Shown: positions 16,034 through 23,578 of the stretch, piece by piece
How positions within the stretch are numbered: position 1 is the first letter of the stretch
How the letters are laid out: the number at the start of each line of letters is the position of its first letter
Assembly: GCF_016888005.1 (NCBI RefSeq)
Contig: NZ_JAFDVE010000027.1
Span: 1-43,324, forward strand
Source: Phycicoccus sp. CSK15P-2
GTDB taxonomy: Bacteria; Actinomycetota; Actinomycetes; Actinomycetales; Dermatophilaceae
Reading direction: 5' to 3'
Length of the DNA stretch: 43,324 bases
Notes under the pieces: model-generated
Told to the model about the DNA's origin: nothing
Databases searched by the model: none
Seen by the model: only the letters and a program-made list of their open reading frames with translations
Program-made: the position numbers and the translations under genes

Positions 16034-16475
16034 TGCTGTAGGTGTCTGCGAGGTGCTGGATGAACGCCTTCTCGTCATCGGTGAGGGTGTCCTGGTCGAG
16101 GTGTCGCCAACCGCGTTCGTAGAGGTTGAGCGCCTCCGTCTCGGTGATGGTGGTGCCGGCGTCGGTCTGCCATGCCAGCGCGCGAAGACCGGGGTAGTCG
16201 CCGACCGTGATCGTCGCCGGTTCTCCTGCCGGAGCGTCGAGGATCGGAACGACGAGGTGAAGTCCGAGTGCGGCCGCAACGTTGACGTAAGCGCCGATCG
16301 TGACCGAGGGGTTGCCTGACTCGATCCTGTGCATGGTGACACGCGACACCCCAGCAGCTTCGGCACAGGCGACCACCGTGACACCGAGGGCCTTCCGACG
16401 TTCGCGCAGTCGGGCGCCTAGGCGTTCGAGATCCGCCTGCTGCTCGGGGCTCGTGTACGGACTACGGGCTGGCAC
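16014..16475 (-). CDS. XRE-family HTH antitoxin/repressor of the nucleotidyltransferase pair
   Basis: 153 residues from GTG 16475. An XRE helix-turn-helix lies at about 17-65 ('LRERRKALGVTVVACAEAAGVSRVTMHRIESGN'), followed by a C-terminal domain likely to bind the toxin. The frame stays open upstream with ATGs at 16484, 16493 and 16505. However, a near-consensus promoter (TTGACA, 16 bases, TAAAAT) overlaps those codons and places the transcript start about at the GTG, so a leaderless GTG start is favoured. If transcription starts further upstream, ATG 16493 behind AAGGG is the alternative. The promoter is covered by inverted repeats, expected for self-repression. Confidence 0.8.
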   Translation of the reverse strand: MPARSPYTSPEQQADLERLGARLRERRKALGVTVVACAEAAGVSRVTMHRIESGNPSVTIGAYVNVAAALGLHLVVPILDAPAGEPATITVGDYPGLRALAWQTDAGTTITETEALNLYERGWRHLDQDTLTDDEKAFIQHLADTYSNGRLLV

Positions 16476-16521
16476 GTTTCTCATTTTAGTCATTTGGCCC
16501 TTCATGTCAATCATGAGAAAC
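16476..16521 (-). promoter_or_regulatory. promoter and operator of the XRE/nucleotidyltransferase operon
   Basis: On the minus strand the -35 TTGACA (16510-16505) and -10 TAAAAT (16488-16483) are 16 bases apart, five to six of six matches to consensus each. A perfect 9 bp inverted repeat, GTTTCTCAT (16476-16484) and ATGAGAAAC (16513-16521), covers the -10 region and the region just upstream of the -35. TCAT also occurs four times as two pairs with 9-base phasing (16481/16490 and 16502/16511), the pairs being 21 bases (two helical turns) apart. This is the layout expected for autorepression by an XRE dimer pair. Confidence 0.7.
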
Positions 16522-16716
16522 ACTTCATGCGGGTTCTCGGTCAGACGGGGACAGCCAAACGCGCAGCTGGCCGTGCCCGCTGACGACCTCGTCCACGCAG
16601 AACGCCCAGCGGTCAGGTCGCATCGACAGTGTGGCCATCACCTGTTCCGACGGGCTCGTAGAGCCGGATGGCGAAGCCCACTGCGCCGACGGAGACACGC
16701 TCCGGGCTCGGGCCCA

Positions 16717-17049
16717 CTACCCCCAGAAGATCGGATCGCCGCCGGTCTCGATGTAGCCGAGGAGCGCCTGGACGTTCTTCATCGGGCGCTTGCGCTTGTA
16801 CTCGTGGAACTTCAGGTTGCGGTCGCGCCAGTAGATGACCCATCGGCCCGTCGACTGCGTATAGCGCAGCCGGGCGATCGGGAACCGGGAGTGCCCACCA
16901 AGACCGTCCCACGGTGGTCGCACCTCGACGATGTCGACGTGTCGATCGCCGATGTCGGCCTCGACCTTCAGGTCGTCCCAGAGGTGCTCGGGCACGCGCT
17001 CACGCGCCCAGAGGCGGATGCGGAGCAGATCGGTCTCGGGAAGCGCCAC
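16717..17049 (-). CDS. DUF3024 domain protein
   Basis: 110 residues from GTG 17049, which gives the typical start 'ALPETDLLRIRLWARERVPEHL'. The middle 'VDIVEVRPPW' and the C-terminal 'PIARLRYTQSTGRWVIYWRDRNLKFHEYK...GDPIFWG' match DUF3024, a small family without established function. In the family the first segment also begins with ALPE-D-x-x-R, which supports this start over the longer reading to 17157. It lies just upstream of the XRE pair on the same strand but 190 bases away, so co-transcription is not shown. Confidence 0.72.
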   Translation of the reverse strand: MALPETDLLRIRLWARERVPEHLWDDLKVEADIGDRHVDIVEVRPPWDGLGGHSRFPIARLRYTQSTGRWVIYWRDRNLKFHEYKRKRPMKNVQALLGYIETGGDPIFWG

Positions 17050-17199
17050 GACATCAGCGTGCCATCGAGTGGAGCGAGCGGGCCCCGCCGAAGCGCGGGC
17101 CGGTCGACGGGCGTGCGGACCGTCCCACCGAGCCCGAATGACGTACCCCGGTGGCACGAGTCGGGCCGGAGTATCTGCTTGATGCTGGGCGCGTTGTTG

Positions 17200-18072
17200 T
17201 CAGACCTTGGCGATGAGGTCCTCGCTGATCGTCCACAGGTCGTGGGCGAGTTTGGCGGCTGTGGGTGACTGAGCGAAGCCGGTCGGTCGGTTGCGCTGGT
17301 GGTAGGCGCCCGGGCGCCAGCCCGCGTCGGGGGGTGCGGTGGCCAGCCAGAGCATCCGACGGGCGCCGGCGTCGGGGGTGGCGAGGAGTCGCCTGACGAG
17401 CGGGTTGTGGAGGGCCGAGTGGACCAGCGGTGAGCCGGTGCTGCCGAAGTTGGAGGCGGTGACGCCGGGGTGATAGGCAGTGGCGATTAGGCCGGCTGGT
17501 CCGAAGCGGCAGTGGAGCTCGAGGGTGAACCAGACGTTGGCGAGCTTGGCGTAGGAGTAGGCCTTCATCGGCCGGTATCCGTGCTCGAGCTGGAGGTCGG
17601 CCACGTCGGGTGGCCGCACGCTCCGGGCTGCGACGCTCGAGGTCTGGATCAGCCTGGCGCCGGGCCGCGCGGTGAGCAGCGGCATCAGCCGGGTGGTGAG
17701 GAGGAAGGGCGCGAGATGGTTGACCTGGAAGGTCTGCTCGACACCGTCGGGGGTGAGCGTGCGCTCGGCGAAGACCCCGCCGGCGTTGTTGGCGAGCACG
17801 TCGATGCGGTCGTAGGTGCCGAGGAGGTCGTCGGCCAGCGCCGCCACCGACCGCAGGTCGGCGAAGTCGGCCAGGTGGTACGGCGCGCCGATCTCCGCGG
17901 CAACGGCCCGGGTCTTCGCCGGGGTACGGCCGATCACGACCACGCGGTGCCCGGCGCCGGCGGCCTGCCGGGCCGCGGCGGCGCCGATGCCGTCGCTGGC
18001 TCCGGTGATCACGATGGTCTTGGCCGCGTCCGTGGGCTCCGACGGCCCCGTGGGCCGGTGCTCTCCGCTCAC
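17200..18072 (-). CDS. SDR-family NAD(P)-dependent oxidoreductase
   Basis: 290 residues from GTG 18072, overlapping the upstream stop (GTGA). Classical SDR motifs are the cofactor loop 'TGASDGIG' near 25-32, 'NNAGG' near 100, the catalytic Ser in 'IQTSSVAA', and Y-x-x-x-K in 'KAYSYAKLAN'. The length and C-terminal region ('YHPGVTASNFGS', 'WLATAPPDAGWRPGAYH') resemble the retinol-dehydrogenase-like or WWOX-like SDRs common in actinobacteria; the substrate is unknown. It forms an operon with the membrane protein upstream, under the divergent TetR regulator. Confidence 0.88.
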   Translation of the reverse strand: MSGEHRPTGPSEPTDAAKTIVITGASDGIGAAAARQAAGAGHRVVVIGRTPAKTRAVAAEIGAPYHLADFADLRSVAALADDLLGTYDRIDVLANNAGGVFAERTLTPDGVEQTFQVNHLAPFLLTTRLMPLLTARPGARLIQTSSVAARSVRPPDVADLQLEHGYRPMKAYSYAKLANVWFTLELHCRFGPAGLIATAYHPGVTASNFGSTGSPLVHSALHNPLVRRLLATPDAGARRMLWLATAPPDAGWRPGAYHQRNRPTGFAQSPTAAKLAHDLWTISEDLIAKV

Positions 18073-18743
18073 CGGTGCTCCGGCCCGTGGGATACGTCCA
18101 TGGTCGCGGCCAGGAGTGGGAAGTGGAAGGCCTCGCCCCAGCAGAAGATCCCGGCAGCGAGCAGCCCCAGGCTGAACGCCGCGCCCGCCCAGATCATGGT
18201 GGCCGTGAGCGGCGCGGTGGCGATCACCGCGACCAGGCTCAGCGCCATCAAGGCGTGGGTGAGCGACTCCCCCACATGCACCATCGGCCAGTGTCGGTGG
18301 ACGATCGCGCCCGGGAGGTTCGCGCTGGGGTGGAACACCATCGCCGCCAGCAGTGCCGGGCCCGCGACCAGCGCGAGTGCCCGGGCGAACGTGGTGATCG
18401 TCGCATCGGGTGCGTCGAAGGCCAGCGTCACCATCCCACCGCCCAGGGCGAGGGCGTAAACCACGCCGGTCACCCGCTCGGTCAGGCCGCGCACCACCAC
18501 CATGGCGAGCATCAGCAACGGCACCGCGGCGAGCAAGAGGCCGGCGAGCGCTGAGCTGCCGGAGTCGCGGATCAGTCCGATACCGAAGGTCAGGCCGCCG
18601 CCGATGATCAGCGGTGCCGAGGCGGCGGACACCACCAGCACCGGTGTCGGCACCTTCCCCGACATCAGCATCGTGTTGAGGGTGTGCATGGACCCCGGCC
18701 GGTTGCGGGCGTCGGTGACCAGGCGGTCGAGCACAGTACTCAT
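18069..18743 (-). CDS. Multi-pass membrane protein of unknown function, TetR-controlled
   Basis: 224 residues with about six hydrophobic helices (starting near 34, 64, 90, 118, 155 and 182). I do not recognise the family. Histidines cluster in 'FHPSANLPGAIVHRHWPMVHVGESLTHALM' (about 133-165), in a loop and membrane edge, and might bind metal or haem; that is speculation. ATG 18743 has AGAGGAG seven bases upstream. The gene overlaps the SDR by 4 bases and diverges from a TetR gene, so it is probably induced by the TetR ligand together with the SDR. Confidence 0.75.
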   Translation of the reverse strand: MSTVLDRLVTDARNRPGSMHTLNTMLMSGKVPTPVLVVSAASAPLIIGGGLTFGIGLIRDSGSSALAGLLLAAVPLLMLAMVVVRGLTERVTGVVYALALGGGMVTLAFDAPDATITTFARALALVAGPALLAAMVFHPSANLPGAIVHRHWPMVHVGESLTHALMALSLVAVIATAPLTATMIWAGAAFSLGLLAAGIFCWGEAFHFPLLAATMDVSHGPEHR

Positions 18744-18773
18744 GAGATTTCTCCTCTATCAGGATGGCCGGGA

Positions 18774-18791
18774 GTGGTCGGGGCCGACCAC
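18774..18791 (-). promoter_or_regulatory. perfect inverted repeat in the membrane-protein leader
   Basis: GTGGTCGG and CCGACCAC flank a 2-base centre (18774-18791), between the TetR operator candidate and the start of the membrane-protein gene. It could be a second regulator site or a leader hairpin. Confidence 0.4.
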
Positions 18792-18815
18792 ACGGGACGA
18801 TTCGGCGACTCATAG

Positions 18816-18830
18816 TGCGACTGAGTCGCA
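18816..18830. promoter_or_regulatory. candidate TetR operator between divergent genes
   Basis: The perfect 15 bp palindrome TGCGACTGAGTCGCA lies 18 bases before the TetR start. It is followed by TATAGACT, a likely -10 for the TetR gene, so a bound repressor would cover that promoter and sit upstream of the divergent operon. Autorepression at such a site is the rule for TetR regulators; the assignment is inferred from position. Confidence 0.6.
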
Positions 18831-18848
18831 TGTATAGACTAGATCGCG

Positions 18849-19487
18849 ATGAACAGTTCGGAGATCTCCCCGAACAGCACCCCGGGGACCCCGTTGCGAC
18901 CGAGATTGCGCCAGGCGATGCGCCAGGAGGTCGCGGCGACCGCCATCCGGCTGCTGGTCGACCGCGGCTTCGATGGCGTTACGGTGGCGGAGATCGCCGC
19001 GGAGGCGGGAGTCTCCCGGGCGACGTTCTTCCGCTACTTCGGTGGCAAGGAGGACGCCGTCTTGGCTGCCGTGGAACCAGTGGGCGAGCGGATCGCCGAG
19101 GGACTCGGCGCTCAGCCCGAGGACCTCGATCCCTGGGACGCGCTGCGGACCGCGGTCGTTGCCGCCGTCGGGTCTGAGTCCGAGGATCGGGAATGGGCGC
19201 TCGCGCGGACCCGGCTGATCACCAGTGCGCCCAGCTTGCGCGCTCGCGAGCTGGAGAAGCACCACCGTTGGCAGGGTCTGATCGGCGCGGCCCTGGCCGC
19301 CCGGCTCCGCGAGCCGCCGGACTCGCTCACCGTCCGAACCCTGGCCGCCGCCGCTCTCGCCGCTCTCGAGGCCGCCACCGACGCCTGGGCGGCCACCGAC
19401 GCCACCACCGACCTCGCCGCCCTGGTCGACGCCGCCTTCGGCACCCTCACCCTCGCGGACCAGGCCCAACCACCAACGCAAACATGA
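18849..19487 (+). CDS. TetR/AcrR family transcriptional regulator
   Basis: 212 residues. An N-terminal TetR helix-turn-helix occupies about 24-70 ('EVAATAIRLLVDRGFDGVTV', 'IAAEAGVSRATFFRYFGGKE'), with the family-typical FFRYF-x-x-K-E end. The C-terminal ligand domain is Ala/Leu-rich and not assignable to a known inducer. It diverges from the membrane protein/SDR operon with the palindrome between, so it most likely represses both itself and that operon. Start ATG 18849 is 8 bases after the likely -10, suggesting a very short leader. Confidence 0.9.
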   Translation: MNSSEISPNSTPGTPLRPRLRQAMRQEVAATAIRLLVDRGFDGVTVAEIAAEAGVSRATFFRYFGGKEDAVLAAVEPVGERIAEGLGAQPEDLDPWDALRTAVVAAVGSESEDREWALARTRLITSAPSLRARELEKHHRWQGLIGAALAARLREPPDSLTVRTLAAAALAALEAATDAWAATDATTDLAALVDAAFGTLTLADQAQPPTQT

Positions 19488-19920
19488 GCCGCGCGGCCCT
19501 CAATTCCGGCAACCCGCGCGCCTGAGAATCTCTCGGCCACCGCCCGCGCCATCCGGACCGCCGTCTCCAACGAAGCTCCGGCAACGACCACGAGCGCGAC
19601 CAAACGCCTCACCAACTGCCGGTAAGCCGTGCGGTGCCCGCGACGAGTACCTCGCGGGCACCGCCGAGCCTGGCAGGGCGCTCGGCCTTGACACCGGCAC
19701 GAGGTAGGCGCTCACAGGCGCGGAACACGCACGTCACCGCTCTCGCGGCTGCGAGCTGCTGACATCTCCCGCCATCGGTGCGGGTCACGGTGCGCGGCCC
19801 TCCACTCGTGTCGAGCCGCACGCACCGCGCTGGCCAGGCCGAGCTCGGCCATGGGCCGCTCCACGCTTCATCGCGCGATCGGTGGCGCGTCCGCGGGCCC
19901 CCTCAATTCAGCGTCAGCTA
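19488..19920. other. 433-base gene-free stretch before the insertion sequence
   Basis: No convincing coding sequence; short open frames here have no recognisable motif. The only structure seen is the strong hairpin at 19631-19664. The stretch may be decayed sequence disrupted by earlier events, since an IS has inserted directly after it. Confidence 0.6.
19631..19664. terminator. perfect 13 bp hairpin, possible terminator
   Basis: GCGGTGCCCGCGA (19631-19643) pairs perfectly with TCGCGGGCACCGC (19652-19664) around the 8-base loop CGAGTACC. It lies 144 bases after the TetR stop, far for its terminator and with no gene close on either side. Its purpose is unclear. Confidence 0.5.
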
Positions 19921-19960
19921 GGAGATCGCGCGGGTAGGTGACGGCTTGGCGTGACAGCGA

Positions 19961-20031
19961 GGCGGGCACGGCGGCTGTTACCAGTGGGACTTGTGAGAAC
20001 CTACTGTTCAGCAGACACCGCCGTGCCCGCC
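19961..20031 (+). promoter_or_regulatory. subterminal inverted repeat around the transposase start
   Basis: GGCGGGCACGGCGG (19961-19974) is perfectly complementary to CCGCCGTGCCCGCC (20018-20031). The right arm contains the likely GTG start of the transposase (20023). In RNA this hairpin would hide the start codon, a plausible brake on read-through transposase expression. Confidence 0.55.
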
Positions 20032-20868
20032 GTCCCATCTTGGGTCATTGACCCCGTGTGGGACCAGTTCGAGGCGCTGGTCCCCGAGATCATCGACACC
20101 CACCCCCTCGGATGCCACAACCCCCGCATCCCCGACCGGGTCGTGTTCGGCAAACTCGTCCAGGTCCTCGTCGTGGGCGTCTCCTACGCCAAGATCGCCG
20201 ACTCGACCTGCTCGGCCACCACCATCCGCACCCGACGGGACGAGTGGATCACCGCCGGGGTCTTCACCCGGCTCGAGCAGCTCGCACTGACCGCCTACGA
20301 CCAGGTCGTGGGCCTGGACCTGGAGAACGTCACCGTCGACGGCTGCCTGGTCAAAGCACCCTGCCGCGGCCAAGCCGCCGGGCGATCCCCGGTCGACCGA
20401 GGCAAGCTCGGCACCAAACGCTCGCTGCTGGTCGACGGCGCCGGGATCCCCCTCGGGTGCGTGAGCGCCGGCGCCAACCGGAACGACTCCCCCCTGCTAC
20501 GGCCCACCCTGGAACACCTCGCCCGGTTCGACGAATGCCTCGGGGTCGGGCTGCCCGAGCAGATCACCGTCCACCTCGACGCCGGCTACGACTCGGCCAA
20601 GACCCGCGACCTACTCGACGAGCTCGGCTGCCACGGCGTGATCAGCACCAAAGGATCCCCACTCCAAGCCGGGAAACGCTGGGTCATCGAGCGCACCAAC
20701 TCCTGGCACAACCGCGGCTTCAAGAAACTCGCCATCTGCACCGAACGACCAACCCGCGTCATCGACGCCTTCATCGCCCTCGCCAACACGATCATCATCA
20801 CCAGACGCCTCATCCACACCGCCTGGACCACCCACCGCTGGCACACCCGCCCCCCACGGCGACCCTGA
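20023..20868 (+). CDS. IS5-family (IS402 group) DDE transposase
   Basis: 281 residues from GTG 20023, giving the usual family start 'PAVPSWVIDPVWDQFEALVP'; the frame is open back to 19951. An N-terminal DUF4096-like DNA-binding segment ('GVSYAKIAD...TTIRTRRDEWITAGVF') precedes the DDE domain. The acidic triad is visible as D in 'NVTVDGCLVKAP', D in 'TVHLDAGYDS' and E in 'WVIERTNSWHNRGF'. No frameshift or stop interrupts it, so the element may be active. It lies inside matching terminal inverted repeats. Confidence 0.9.
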   Translation: MPAVPSWVIDPVWDQFEALVPEIIDTHPLGCHNPRIPDRVVFGKLVQVLVVGVSYAKIADSTCSATTIRTRRDEWITAGVFTRLEQLALTAYDQVVGLDLENVTVDGCLVKAPCRGQAAGRSPVDRGKLGTKRSLLVDGAGIPLGCVSAGANRNDSPLLRPTLEHLARFDECLGVGLPEQITVHLDAGYDSAKTRDLLDELGCHGVISTKGSPLQAGKRWVIERTNSWHNRGFKKLAICTERPTRVIDAFIALANTIIITRRLIHTAWTTHRWHTRPPRRP

Positions 20869-20998
20869 CCTACCCGCGCGATCTCTAAGCAAATGAGCCA
20901 ACTCGGGTCGGACGGGCGAACTGACCCCCGGCGAGTCTGGAGGTGCGGGCTCGGCAGCGACCGCTCCTACCCATCAGGCTGAATCCTTTGCGGACTGC

Positions 20999-21016
20999 GA
21001 AGGGTCACACCCCTTC
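20999..21016 (-). terminator. hairpin after ychF
   Basis: GAAGGG (20999-21004) pairs with CCCTTC (21011-21016) around a 6-base loop, 22 bases beyond the ychF stop on the minus strand. The stem is short and G/C-rich, without a clear U-tract. Confidence 0.45.
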
Positions 21017-21038
21017 TGACCTGCGGTAACGAGCCGAT

Positions 21039-21054
21039 TCAGACGTTGAAGCGG
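21039..21054. repeat. right boundary direct repeat of the accessory island (3' end of ychF)
   Basis: TCAGACGTTGAAGCGG, the complement of the last codons and stop of ychF (RFNV-stop), identical to 14190-14205 in the same orientation. It marks the right edge of the accessory segment. Confidence 0.5.
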
Positions 21055-22124
21055 AACTCCACGACGTCGCCGTCCTGCATGACGTAGTCCTTGCCCTCCA
21101 TCCGGACCTTGCCGGCGGACTTCGCAGCCGCCATCGAGCCGAGCTCGTCGAGGTCCTCGAACGACACGATCTCGGCCTTGATGAAGCCCCGCTGGAAGTC
21201 GGTGTGGATGACCCCGGCGGCCTGCGGCGCGGTCCATCCCTGGCGGATGGTCCAGGCGCGTGACTCCTTCGGGCCGGCCGTGAGGTAGGTCTGCAGGCCG
21301 AGGGTGTGGAAGCCGGTGCGGGCGAGCTGGGTGAGGCCGGACTCCTCGGCGCCGAAGCCCTGGAGCATCTCGAGGGCCTCGTCCGGCTCCATCTCGACGA
21401 GGTCCATCTCGAGCTTGGCGTTGAGGAACACCGCGTCGGCGGGGGCGACGACCTCGGCGAGTCGGGCGTGCAGGTCAGTGTCGGCGAGCTGGTCCTCGTC
21501 GAGGTTGAAGACGTAGATGAACGGCTTGGTCGTGAGCAGCCCCAGCTCGCGGGCGTGCACCGGGTCGACGCCGGCCGAGGCCCCCGCGGCGTAGAGCGTC
21601 TTGCCCTCCTCGAGCACCTTCTGCGCGGCGAGCGCGGTGTCGAGGACCGCCTTGTCGGTCTTCTTGCCCTTGACCTCCTTGTCGAGCCGCGGCACGGCCT
21701 TCTCGAGGGTCTGGAGGTCGGCGAGGACGAGCTCGGTGTGGATGGTCTCGATATCGGACTCCGGCGAGACCTTGCCGTCGACGTGCACGACGTCGCCGTC
21801 CTCGAACGCGCGCACGACCTGGCAGATGGCGTCGGCCTCGCGGATGTTCGCGAGGAACTTGTTGCCGAGGCCTTCCCCCTCGGAGGCCCCGCGGACGATC
21901 CCGGCGATGTCGACGAAGGACACCGTGGCCGGGAGGACCTTCTCGGAGGAGAATATCTCGGCGAGGCGCCCGAGACGGGAGTCCGGGAGCGGCACGACAC
22001 CGACGTTGGGGTCGATCGTGGCGAACGGGTAGTTCGCCGCGAGGACGTCGTTCTTCGTCAGGGCGTTGAACATCGTCGACTTGCCGACGTTGGGAAGGCC
22101 GACGATGCCGATGGTGAGCGCCAC
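21039..22124 (-). CDS. ychF: Redox-regulated ATPase YchF (OLA1 family)
   Basis: 361 residues, near-standard YchF length. P-loop 'GLPNVGKST' is at residues 8-16; '[27 protein letters not shown]' is the switch II/G3 region near 70-95. The usual GTPase specificity motif NKxD is replaced by 'NLDE' (about 200), as expected for YchF, which prefers ATP. The C-terminal TGS domain ends '[19 protein letters not shown]'. YchF binds ribosomes and takes part in translation quality control and stress responses. Start GTG 22124 has AGAGGA eight bases upstream. The 3' end carries the island boundary repeat but the reading frame is complete. Confidence 0.96.
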   Translation of the reverse strand: MALTIGIVGLPNVGKSTMFNALTKNDVLAANYPFATIDPNVGVVPLPDSRLGRLAEIFSSEKVLPATVSFVDIAGIVRGASEGEGLGNKFLANIREADAICQVVRAFEDGDVVHVDGKVSPESDIETIHTELVLADLQTLEKAVPRLDKEVKGKKTDKAVLDTALAAQKVLEEGKTLYAAGASAGVDPVHARELGLLTTKPFIYVFNLDEDQLADTDLHARLAEVVAPADAVFLNAKLEMDLVEMEPDEALEMLQGFGAEESGLTQLARTGFHTLGLQTYLTAGPKESRAWTIRQGWTAPQAAGVIHTDFQRGFIKAEIVSFEDLDELGSMAAAKSAGKVRMEGKDYVMQDGDVVEFRFNV

Positions 22125-22266
22125 GGGGCGGTCCTCTCCTCACAGGGTGGGCGCCGGTGACGGTCCACGGCGCAGCCACCCATCGTGCCGCAGGGACGGT
22201 GAGCGGGCGAAATCAGGGGCCGGCGCGAACGGGCCGGATACATCGAGCCCGTGCCGCGACCCGCGG

Positions 22267-22366
22267 CCGAGCACAGCACAGGCGGATGCCCAGGCCTGGA
22301 TGTATCCCGCCCGTCGCTGGGGCACGATCTGGCCGGATGCCGCGCCTGGATGTATCCCGCTCGTCG
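22267..22366. repeat. two imperfect ~50 bp tandem repeats upstream of ychF
   Basis: The core GCCTGGATGTATCCCGC at 22294-22310 and 22344-22360 recurs 50 bases apart, followed by CCGTCG and TCGTCG respectively. The 25 bases before each core also align (GCACAG...GGCGGATGCC and GCACGA...GGCCGGATGCC). A third, inverted copy of the centre (GGATACATC) occurs near 22236. These AT-containing motifs stand out in very GC-rich sequence and could be protein-binding sites or a small duplication. Confidence 0.6.
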
Positions 22367-22395
22367 TCGAGGCGCTGCCCCGCAGCCGCCGACGC

Positions 22396-22908
22396 TCAGA
22401 TCCCGGTGACCGGCCCGCCGTCCTCGAGGTAGAGCGTGGAGCCGGGCTCCCACTCGGCCACCGACTCGAGCATCCGGGCGGTGTACGGCGCGACGTGCCG
22501 GGCTGTCTCACCGGGTGCGACCCAGTGCGCGTCGACGATCTCGCGCGGCAGGAAGCGGGCAGGGTCGAGCTCGACGTCGAGGACACCCAGGTCGAAGAGG
22601 AACAGGTGCGCGTCGTCCCAGCCACGCCAGGGGGGCAGCCAGTTGACTGCGACCAGCCCGCGGACGGCGACGTCGAGGCCGAGCTCCTCGGAGATCTCCC
22701 GCACGACGGTGGAGGCCGGCGGCTCGCCGGGGTCGACGACCCCTCCTGGCAGGTCCCACTCCGGCTTGTACGTCAGCTCGCAGAGCAGCACGCGGCCCTC
22801 GGGGTCGCGCAGGAGGCCCTGGGCGATGTTGCGCTTCTTCGGCAGCCGCGCGTTGAGGATGGCGATCCGCTTGAGGCGCTGGGCCTCGGTCTCCTCGCGT
22901 CGCGCCAT
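22396..22908 (-). CDS. NUDIX hydrolase
   Basis: 170 residues from ATG 22908; the frame is open further upstream but the family N-terminus begins here. The NUDIX box G-x5-E-x7-R-E-x-x-E-E-x-G is exact: 'GGVVDPGEPPAS' then 'VVREISEELGLD' at about 55-78. The preceding 'LLRDPEGRVLLCELTYKPEWDLPGG' is typical of enzymes acting on nucleoside diphosphate derivatives. A basic N-terminal helix ('RREETEAQRLKRIAILNAR') is less usual. The substrate cannot be told from sequence. It is separated from the next gene on the strand by a hairpin. Confidence 0.9.
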   Translation of the reverse strand: MARREETEAQRLKRIAILNARLPKKRNIAQGLLRDPEGRVLLCELTYKPEWDLPGGVVDPGEPPASTVVREISEELGLDVAVRGLVAVNWLPPWRGWDDAHLFLFDLGVLDVELDPARFLPREIVDAHWVAPGETARHVAPYTARMLESVAEWEPGSTLYLEDGGPVTGI

Positions 22909-22930
22909 GCCAGGCACGCTACCCGGCCGC

Positions 22931-22957
22931 GCCGACGGCGGCGTGGGCACCGTCGGC
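22931..22957 (-). terminator. hairpin after the glutathione peroxidase gene
   Basis: Perfect 8 bp stem, GCCGACGG (22931-22938) with CCGTCGGC (22950-22957), 11-base loop, 15 bases beyond the peroxidase stop and upstream of the NUDIX gene on the same strand. Confidence 0.55.
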
Positions 22958-22972
22958 ACGGGCCGGCCCGGG

Positions 22973-23464
<492 letters not shown>

Positions 23465-23578
23465 GGCGGTGTCCTTCCGGTGGGGTCGCGGGGCGGCCAC
23501 GAGGGTCAGGAGGGGTTCGGACCGGCGCCCGGCGTGGATTGCCGGGCCCTGTCGGTGGGCCCTGGCACGGTTGCGCCC

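Larger units (their letters stand above)
19921..20886 (+). mobile_element. complete IS5-family insertion sequence (IS427/IS402-like)
   Basis: About 0.97 kb bounded by 18 bp perfect terminal inverted repeats, GAGATCGCGCGGGTAGGT (19922-19939) and its complement at 20868-20885. It holds a single transposase gene. The dinucleotide TA flanks both ends (19919-19920 and 20886-20887 if the element runs 19921-20885), which fits the TA target preference of this group but is weak evidence. A subterminal inverted repeat at 19961-19974/20018-20031 precedes and overlaps the transposase start. Confidence 0.88.

Noticed and set aside
16613-16912. 99-codon minus-strand frame overlapping the DUF3024 gene
   Set aside because: Another frame of the DUF3024 coding strand; the DUF3024 reading has family motifs and this one has none.
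17050-17157. N-terminal extension of the DUF3024 gene
   Set aside because: The extra residues are Arg/Pro-rich and unlike the family, whose members begin with the ALPE segment at the GTG 17049.
19500-19821. Short minus-strand frames between the TetR gene and the IS
   Set aside because: No ribosome site, no recognisable motif, and interrupted by the 19631-19664 hairpin.
22267-22366. Tandem repeats upstream of ychF considered as CRISPR or riboswitch
   Set aside because: Two imperfect copies without spacers of regular length, no cas genes, and no known riboswitch motif.
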